The notes under the pieces are model-generated. The model saw nothing but the letters and a program-made list of their open reading frames with translations, did not search any database and was not told the DNA's origin. A stretch of 64,000 bases of DNA. Source: Cyathus striatus (Eukaryota; Basidiomycota; Agaricomycetes; Agaricales; Nidulariaceae). The position numbers and the translations under genes were made by a program. Where the stretch lies: NCBI GenBank assembly GCA_025738555.1, contig JAOVFP010000018.1, positions 1,364,001 to 1,428,000 on the forward strand, written 5' to 3'. Positions within the stretch are counted from its first letter, which is position 1. Each line of letters begins with the position of its first letter. Shown here one piece after another: positions 56,601 to 64,000 of this stretch.

Positions 56601-58196
56601 GCATTTGCTATTGGTCATCTCAGATTCATATTAGTGGGATATATACCGCGAGAGATACGATACATATGTCAGAAGATCACCCGCCTCCCATAGAATGGAG
56701 AGAGAGAAGGGTAACAAATCCATACAAGGGAAAAGAGCCCCAAGATCTGGGGTGAGTACTTGAGTACCGCTTCAGCCACCACCCACCCTTCAATCAAAAC
56801 TGCGAAAACATGTCAAGTGAACAAGGCATGAGATGCAAGCACAGAGTACTGCATTCTTCGTTCCGCTGGACAGAATACTTCAATTTAGTCGCTGACAGTT
56901 CTAAGGCTCTCGGGCTCATTGCCGAGTTCCCTCATCTCATTTTCATCTTTCTTTTGAAGGTGAGTTTCATGTTCCGTTGCTAAGATCCACACAAAAGACG
57001 TACCTCGTCAAATGAATTGATTCTTGATTCATACTTTAAACTTGATAGAAACCCCAATATTGAGGGTGTAGATTCGGTTTCTCAATACGAGCAACTTTCT
57101 GAACAGTTCATCAGTCAAACATCAGAATACGAAGGCATAGAATGGTGATAAACAGAATAACATTGTATGTGATAGGGTAATGACATCCGTAATAAGTATC
57201 AGAACCGAGACAGACTAGAATGGGAGAATCTGAGTAAGTATCATGCGAGAAGAATGTTAGCAAGTCGAGAAATCAATGCTATGATGTATATGATGACGAC
57301 ACACGATATGAGATGCGGTATGATATGAGGAAGGCAGCCGAATAAGTACTTCGAACAGTAACGAGCGTAACGCAAAACGTGGTACTGTAGCGGGCGTAAC
57401 GTGGGAGGGCAGGTCATCTAGCAGGGAAACGATAAATGATTAGATCATTCATTTCTTCGAAGTTAAGCAAAGTGCTGCTGGCAGCTAGCTGTGCAGCATC
57501 GCGGGAGCGGGTTCCAGATTCGTGTTATACAGGTTATGAAACGCTGAGGTGGGAAGAGGAAGCGGAAGCAGTGATTGATAGGCTGAGTAAGTAGGCCGAG
57601 AGTGAGTGGAGTGGAGTGGAGTGGACGAGGCAGAAAGTGAGTGTATCGATTAGGGAGGAAACGCAAGACCGAAACGAGGAGACCGAGTGAATGGAGTGAT
57701 TAGTCGAAGTGAAGACGGGAATGGGACATGATGAACACAGGCCGAATGAATGGAGTAATTAGGCGACGTTGAACGGCCGAGTATGTGACGTTGGAGTGGT
57801 GTATACGAGACAGTGATTAAGGACAGACGGAACGCAATGTGGATAAATCATAACTTGGAACGGTGTCTTCAATGAGCACAACCGATGTGAGGTTGATGTG
57901 TGGGAGCGGGAGCGGGATAGCCTGGCCTGTACAGAACAAAGAACCCCACTAGGGGAATGAGAATGCACATAGTCGAACGACAAAGCCAGGCACGACAGCC
58001 CAACGTGCAAAGATCCTCAAAGACAAAGTCTGACCCGCCAACTATAAAGCTTGAGACAGTCTTAACACCACCAAAAGCAAAAAGGATCGATAAACCCTGT
58101 CCACAAACAACACATTAACATCCACCCCACCAAAACGCACAAACCCAACAACCTCCCTCACCTTCAAAGAGCTTCAACAAAACACACACAACGCGC
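53626..58196. other. 4.6-kb region without a recognisable gene
   Basis: Only short open frames in all frames. No motif, terminal repeat or domain was recognised. Small local repeats are present: a GAGTG run (about 57600-57625) and a two-copy GTAACGAGCGTAACG-like motif (about 57366-57410). GC and CpG content are ordinary, so this is not the same kind of DNA as the CpG-less left end. An old, fully decayed element or true intergenic DNA are both possible. Confidence 0.45.
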
Positions 58197-59336
58197 CTAA
58201 TCGCCCCCAAAAAACCCACCCCGCTGATCCGGATCCATATCAGGAGGCTCATACCCATCCCGCTCAACCAAATCTGCCTCCCACTCTCCCTCAGGACACC
58301 TGACCCTCTGCTGAAACGCACTCTGCTCATTATGAATAGCCTCCACGACCATCTCTTTCTTTTTCGGCGTCTCCCGCCAATCAGGCCGGGAGTCCAACGT
58401 GCGCCAGTTCTCCGCCTTGTCCCAGATACTCATCCGGCCGAGGATAATGTTGCGCCACTGCATCCTTGGTAACGGGTGGTATGGGATGAGCACGAAACGT
58501 TTGTCGTCCACGAAGCGTTTTAGAGAGACACTCCAGTCCGGGTCGGGCGCGGGCCCCGTGTTAAGGCAAAACACGAGGGATTTGAGGGTAGGCGATACAG
58601 CCAGCAAGCGCCATAGGAATGCGGTGATTTCATTTATCGTGCTTTGCGGGACACCACGGCGGGCCGTAACGCACAAGTGCGTAAGGTTCGGGAGATCGAG
58701 TACAGAGGACTTGTTATGGTGTCCATAAAGCGAGGACGTATACAAATGCGTGACCTGGTTGAATATCGGCTCGTGAAAGTTAAGCAGCGGGGGTCGGCCA
58801 TGGTGGATGATCATCATGAACCGCGGGCGCAGCGGGTATCGGCGAAGCCAATGCGCATTCGCAAGGAGTTGTTCGCCCGTAATAGCCAGCTTCCGCACGC
58901 GGTTAAACATAGGCGCCATGCTGGCCAATGCAAGCTCGATGGACGGAAGCCGCTTGTTGACGACCAGAGTGAGCGATTCGACGTGGTAATCTGAGAGATT
59001 GGGTGGCATGCTGATGAACTTCTTCTTGAGGGCGGGGATGAGCACCGGGCGGCGCGGAGCAAGGGAGGATGAGAACCGAGTAATCCGCTCGGTAGTGTTG
59101 AATACTACGTCACGGAATAGGTGAGGGACGATGAGCCTGTTCACGTCCTTTGAGATGAATCGCAGTTGGCATGCTTGTCGGGTGCTTATGGATGCGAGGA
59201 AAAGTAGAATTTCTTGGATGAGCTCGACTGGGAGGCGGCTCCAGAGCCTAGAAAACAAGGGCGGGCTGCGCAGTATTAGCTGAGTGTGCATCTGAGATTG
59301 TTGGCGGGAGACCCACCAGCAAAGGGCAAGGTTCAT
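58197..59336 (-). CDS. F-box protein, 356 aa
   Basis: A 20-bp first exon (59336-59317), a 69-bp intron (GTGGGT...TTTCTAG, 59316-59248) and a long second exon (59247-58197) give 357 codons in frame, including the stop. This start is preferred over ATG at 59291 or the longer open frame because the splice sites are good and the F-box then begins near residue 8. F-box: SRLPVELIQEILLFLASIST, then FISKDVNRLIVPHLFRDVVF. The rest is leucine-rich and resembles the C-terminal half of mushroom F-box proteins (VTHLYTSSLYG, LPNLTHLCVTARRG). The C-terminus is acidic and Gly-rich. Likely an SCF substrate adaptor; target unknown. Mushroom genomes hold large, fast-evolving families of these. Confidence 0.75.
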   Translation of the reverse strand: MNLALCWWVSRQQSQMHTQLILRSPPLFSRLWSRLPVELIQEILLFLASISTRQACQLRFISKDVNRLIVPHLFRDVVFNTTERITRFSSSLAPRRPVLIPALKKKFISMPPNLSDYHVESLTLVVNKRLPSIELALASMAPMFNRVRKLAITGEQLLANAHWLRRYPLRPRFMMIIHHGRPPLLNFHEPIFNQVTHLYTSSLYGHHNKSSVLDLPNLTHLCVTARRGVPQSTINEITAFLWRLLAVSPTLKSLVFCLNTGPAPDPDWSVSLKRFVDDKRFVLIPYHPLPRMQWRNIILGRMSIWDKAENWRTLDSRPDWRETPKKKEMVVEAIHNEQSAFQQRVRCPEGEWEADLVERDGYEPPDMDPDQRGGFFGGD

Positions 59337-59519
59337 TAGAATACAAGATGAAGTGAAATGAGAGAGAAAGTGAAAGATTTGGCGTGGGTGGTCGTCGCTA
59401 GAAACCAAGAAATGAGAAATGTGGGGAGGGTCGGAGCAAGGACTGATCACAAACGTTCATCGATTGACCAAGCCAAAAGGTGGCCCAGCCAAACACGTTC
59501 AAACAATCCACTGCCATTC

Positions 59520-59740
59520 CACTCAATTCAAGTCACAGCCCCAGCTGAATAATGACCGCAACGTCGTCCTCGTCTTCCTCACCACTACCACCACCAAAAA
59601 ATTCCTGCAATTCAAAGAAAAGGCAAGCGCAAATATTCCTACCTCAGCCTGCAGGGCACAAATACGAGTCACAAAAAGGCTCACCCAATAATCATGCCTC
59701 CCTTCATTCGCTGGTTCTATCCTGCTAAAATCAGAACAAG
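59520..59740 (+). other. Short Ser-rich open frame, coding status unclear
   Basis: ATG at 59551 opens a ~58-codon frame (MTATSSSSSSPLPPPK..., KKRQAQIFLPQPAGHKYES). It looks like a possible first exon, but no convincing donor or downstream exon was found. Confidence 0.25.
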
Positions 59741-61383
59741 GCCAGCTCACCAGATAAGTTCCGGATCTCATGATCCCTAGTAGATCGGGATGAAGTATCC
59801 GCTCTACCGTGCACCTCCTGCCATTCTGCGCTAGCCAGCCCAACGTGTTGGGCCAGAAGCTCCTTATCTGGGACATCTCACGTATCGGTGGATCAGGTGA
59901 GTGTATCATGGGAAGATTATCGAACACCTGAGGATGGTTAGTGACAAGTTAGTGACATGACCATCTCACCTTTGCATCACCCGCGGGAGTAAAAAATTCC
60001 ATCTGCGGAACGACCCTCGAGGAGGTATACTTGGACATTCGGGAGGACCATAGGGCTCCATAACTAAATCATGTATTTTGCAACTGAGTTCTCATAGCTC
60101 GTCAGATAGTTAGATAGCAATGGAAGTGCAAAAAAAAAATAGGACAGTGAGTGGGAAACGCGACCAGTGACCACCGCCCAAGGCAAATATACCGTCCCGG
60201 ATCGAATGATGTCGAATGGTATCTGATAAAGATAGGCTTTGAAGGTCTTTCGGAGGTAGTAAATATCTAGAGCCGAAATCAGTGACGGAAGCAAATAAAG
60301 CTCATATCGCCCAAATATGCCTGCAGGCAACTGCAAAGAACTCTTGGGAGTCGGTTAAGTAAATAGAAAGATAGCGAGCCTGGAATATCATGCTGCATTT
60401 TCGTACCGGTGCCAAACGGTACCCAACGAGCGGGATGGACACTTGAATTCCAAAAGGACAGCGTGGAATTTCCACGCATCACGCAACATCCAAAATCTTG
60501 CTTCACGTAACGCTCCAAATCCCGGTCCGATATTTCGACTTGGATGCGGCGAATGTATGTACAGTAGGATTCCAATCTAAAATGAAATCAGCAACACGCT
60601 CAAAATACACAATTAAAATTATGATTTTATCAGATTAATCCGCCACACATGTCCGGATGTAGCGCAAGAGTAGAACAAAGGGGTGGTCTGATATGGCATA
60701 TACTCGACATAAGCGACCTGTCCGTCCGGTGTTCAAGCCAAGTGCACGTAGCAGAGGAAAGAAGAGGAAGCAAAATGTCCCTTTGCATCTGGCGACTTCG
60801 AGTACGAGCGCGGGAATACACACGATCCCCGGTAAATGCAGCCAGGGACGTCCGTTTCCCTATCCCAGTACAATCTACCATCGAAAACTGTAAATACGGC
60901 ATAGGAAGTTGAGATCCGAGACCACAAATAACCTTCAGTGAGCTCACTCAGTTGCGAAGGTCAAAAATATCTACACTTACCTTCACGTCTGCAATGCCGT
61001 ACACGCTTAACCCCGCGTTTCTGTCCGAAAAATGCCCCCCGCCCTTGAATCTACGAAGATAGAAATATCATAGGCGGATTAAGATCCGCTTGTGGCTGGC
61101 TGATGTTCCTCCTCACGAGGATGAGCGATCCGTCTCCGCTTGCATATATCATATCAATGCCATACACCATCGGATGAGATGCACATGATGATACGGGAAG
61201 TTGACATGGCTCCAGGTCTCGTCCCCGCCGAGATAAGGTGAGTATATGCGGTTCGATGGCGATATCAAAAACATGGTGTGTGTGTTGCGAGATGGAGATG
61301 GGGAGAAGAAGGATTGGGATGTCGGTATCAAATTGAAGCACCTTAGAATAGGTAGATTGTGGCGGCGGGTGCATCATGTGCAC
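59740..61383 (-). pseudogene. Possible decayed or unrecognised multi-exon gene
   Basis: Several minus-strand stretches look coding and are joined by plausible splice sites. Examples: the frame of 61383-61051 (FDIAIEPHILTLSRRGRDLE, MVYGIDMIYASGDGSLILV), an acceptor TTCGTAG followed by FKGGGHFSDRNAGLSVYGIA and a donor GTAAGT (about 61055-60983), and open frames at 60947-60630, 60575-60279 and 59927-59523 (SFWPNTLGWLAQNGRRCTVE). The pattern is reminiscent of the C-terminal beta-rich half of mushroom F-box proteins, but no domain can be named, and a continuous gene model could not be built. Confidence 0.3.
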
Positions 61384-62104
61384 GGTTCGATATCTGTGTG
61401 CATATCATATTGGAAGATAAGTTGAGCGCGCTGAAAGATTTTCAAGTCACCGATGTTATCGTATGTACAAGTTGTGATGAATACACGATATCGTTGAACA
61501 TGAAGAGAACTATGAGATTTAGCAGAGAGAGACGCCAGCAAAGTTGAGACATTGAAATGACAATGACATCGTTTATTTAGCAAAGGGAAGGCATACAACT
61601 ATGTCCAAACAACGGAACCAAATAAACCCTTAGCCAAGCACGTTTCGCTTGGTCGACACGGAGAACATGGAAACCGAGGAATGCGTTTGAGACAAAGATA
61701 GCTCAGAAACCAAGATGCCCGGTGCAAGAAAACAACATTCTGACTCTTCCAAAATTACCAACTCAGTCACCTTTTCCTGCTCACTTCGAAGCGCGGATCT
61801 GTCATATGTTCGTAGCACAGCACCTGACTCGAATCATCCAGTCAACAAGGCGAAATTAGTAGCAACATGTGAGGCTTGCGCCATCCAACGTGGGTCATTA
61901 TTGGACCGCTAGGTAGTGGCGACGGCGCTCGTGTGTTGTATTGATGGGTCCTCGGGCTCGAGAAGGCACAGGAGGCTCCGAGGAATGGCTTGTGACCTCC
62001 GCATGCATTTTGTTGTTCAGTTTTGGTTGTGTTTCCATGTTGCTCAGTTTTAATGTGCCTTTTGAAACCTAGCTTTGCAATATTTCTTCCTACTCCGACA
62101 AACC
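61384..62104. other. Intergenic, nothing recognised
   Basis: Short open frames only. The right part borders the tandem array and may hold a further, more decayed unit. Confidence 0.4.
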
Positions 62105-62830
62105 AGAAGCTTGGGTAGTTCATGCATCCATCCGATACGGCAGGTGCCTATTTGTCTCTAGAAAAATCACCCACTGGTAGGAAAGGACATAACCCTTTGG
62201 AAGGCACCGAATCGGATGTCTCCATGTCGTTTGTAACTTACGGGATTGCGAAGGAGAAAATGTGGTTAAACAATTCCTAAATTTTAACCAGAGTTGTAAA
62301 TCCATCCATCCGACCGAGTTAGACGCTTATATGTCTCAATAGAGATTCACCCACCATTAGGAAGGAACACGATCCAATTGGAATACGCTGATGCGGAGGT
62401 CCACAACTTGAAAATTTGTAGTTGAACATTTGCTAATTTTCTAAGAACAGTTATGTGTGCATTAATCCGGTTAAGTGAGACGCCTACGTGACGTGTCTCT
62501 ACAGAGAAACCATCCGCACCATGGAACGCAGTCCTTTTGGAATACACCTATTCAGATGTCTGCTAGTATCGTTTTGACTAGTGTAATTATATCCAAAACG
62601 TAGTCAAACCTTTCCTAATTATCAACATCAGCCGTGCCTGAACTTACCCGCATATTTGTCTCAACCCAGAAAACATCCGCAAGACGGAACACAATCTCAT
62701 TGAAACACGCCGGTTCGGATGTCTGAACATCCTCTATCCCGCGGACTGTAAAGCCAAAAAAAAAAGTAGTAAATGTAACATATTCCCAAATTTTTCACAA
62801 GAGCAGCAGCGGAAAGCGATTTTAAAAACC
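62105..62830. repeat. Diverged tandem array, four units of ~162-179 bp
   Basis: The anchor GTCTC occurs at about 62154, 62333, 62495 and 62659. Each is followed by AGA(A)-type text and (C)ACCC(A)/CATCCG, then GGAA..ACA, TTGGAA(T)(A)CAC/GGCACCG, CGGATGTC(T) and an AT-rich tail with CCTAATTTT-like text. Units are only about 55-65% alike by eye. They have no shared open frame, so this is an old non-coding satellite-like array. Confidence 0.65.
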
Positions 62831-64000
62831 ATTTCACAGGCAGCTGCTCAAAACAAATTAAGATAGGGCGGGCACGATGCGCGGAGTCGTGTATTTTCCC
62901 AGACACGACGACGGGATGGTAGGCGGGTCACATTCGGGATAACTTAGGAGGAGCACGAGGCCGAAGCACGGGTTCGGGCACTTCACCACTTTTACAATCT
63001 CCCTTGCGAATACCATCTACGTCCTGCGGAACCGTTTCTACGTGAAAGTATCATCACACCATGAATATTCACAACTAAAAACTCCTATCGATATCACTGA
63101 TGGAATAAAAGTATCAATATTAATTTCCTACCAGGCCTACAAACGCACGGAATGCTTGAAGCTAGATCAAGCTACTCATTTCACAGGTACATGCTCAACA
63201 TGCTGATGGAAGGAAAAACTTGATCCAGAACCATAACTCAATAATTCCAACCGCTAGACTAGCTAAAGCTAAACCACACCGCAACCTTACGAGTTAGTCA
63301 CGTAATTCCAATAGCATGAACTTTGTTAATATTATCACAGACGGGGATGGCGGAAGTCTCTTGGTATATGCGGTACATTGTCATGTCGGCGGAAAAACAA
63401 GAACATCGATTCAAGTCAACTTACGCATTTCACATGTCTGATTCGATTAAACAAGCAAGCACCATTCTGGCAATATATCTGCATCAGTAAACAGAATTTC
63501 GGGATTCATGAGAAGCTAAATCAATACGGAAACCGATGTACATTAGTGCCTCCTAAGTGAATCCCGAGGTCGCCATTGACTGTTCGAATCACTCAGAGGT
63601 TCAGAGCTGGAAGAATTACATGTAGAACAGCCCCAGTCAACGCTGAGGAGAGGAAATAGAAACAGGGGCACTACGTGGGTTGAACTCGCCGCGTCGTAGT
63701 AGTGGCCTACGAGCTTGTGATTCTTTACAATGATCAACTAGCTAAAAATAAGTGGCCTGCCAGTCTAAGGCGCCGAATCAAATTCTTAGACCATCGGCCG
63801 CTGTGCTACAACGGCACGTTTCACATATATTTAGACGCTCGAGCTTGAAAAAGTAACATAACCTGACATAACTGAGGATCTTCCGCCAGTACCTTGATTA
63901 ATTAAGGACGTCTGGAGGGAGTCTCGGAGGAAGTGATGCCAATGCAGTGAAGTGCTGTAAATGCTGATGAAAAGTTAGCGCAGATGTAAGGGCGCACTTA
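62831..64000. other. Right end of window, no recognisable gene
   Basis: Short open frames only. 63640-63830 has tRNA-like text on the minus strand (listed separately). Confidence 0.4.
63660..63825 (-). ncRNA. tRNA-like remnant(s), weak
   Basis: On the minus strand an A-box-like TAGCACAGCGG (about 63810) and a hairpin TCTAAG...CTTAGA precede a B-box-like GAGTTCAACCC (about 63680). The spacing is too long for a simple tRNA, and no acceptor stem pairs the ends. A TATTTTTA run lies between. Probably tRNA-derived debris. Confidence 0.25.

Noticed and set aside
1..64000. CRISPR arrays, bacterial operons, rRNA genes.
   Set aside because: No regularly spaced identical short repeats, Shine-Dalgarno-type gene spacing or rRNA motifs were seen; gene structure is that of an intron-rich fungus.

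Overview
The window is nuclear DNA of a filamentous basidiomycete, most likely an Agaricomycete. The evidence is genes broken by many ~50-70 bp GT-AG introns, a NACHT-WD40 (NWD) STAND protein, a DUF6699 protein, an F-box protein of the mushroom type, RNF216-like RBR ubiquitin ligases, and a transposon set typical of that class (PIF/Harbinger, hAT, Tc1/mariner-like, Ty3 chromovirus, Ngaro). Everything below was read by eye from the sequence; no database search was run.

Layout. (1) 1-2432: 3' part of a NACHT-WD40 gene whose P-loop sits at the left window edge. (2) 2433-10202: AT-rich, gene-poor DNA with a palindromic MITE (2873-3303), two inverted ~780-bp copies of an unclassified repeat (3530-4305 and 8415-9205) and tRNA-like relics. 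Bases 1-3598 contain no CpG at all. (3) 10206-27824: a PIF/Harbinger element (TSD TAA, ~75-bp inverted ends) holding two later insertions: a Tc1/mariner-IS630-type transposon (10777-13926, TSD TA) and a 10.9-kb Ty3 chromovirus (16078-26974, TSD CTGCC) with an extra ~970-codon ORF downstream of pol. (4) 28953-30892: two host genes. (5) 31125-42231: an autonomous-looking hAT element (hAT-1, TSD GCGCTTGC) containing a second hAT-like element (31376-38197, TSD TCCAGAAG), which contains a Ngaro tyrosine-recombinase retrotransposon (32296-38124) with A1-ORFs-B1-A2-B2 split repeats. (6) 42513-53625: a compact host cluster: a small paralogue of the 30556 gene, RBR ligase 1, an aldo/keto reductase (-), RBR ligase 2, and a DUF6699 protein (-). 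(7) 53626-64000: sparse, with an F-box gene (58197-59336, -), a possible decayed gene (59740-61383, -) and a diverged ~165-bp tandem array (62105-62830).

Common theme. Decay is dominated by CpG transition. The two chromovirus LTRs differ only at CpG sites. Every in-frame stop found in gag-pol, the extra ORF and the mariner transposase is TGA, as expected from CGA. The RT catalytic box and the recombinase catalytic Arg each differ from consensus by a change that fits CpG to CpA. CpG content tracks insertion order (Harbinger depleted, inserted elements still CpG-rich), which fits long-term CpG methylation of repeats in this genome. The hAT nest separates two small paralogous genes (30556 and 42513) that were otherwise close neighbours.
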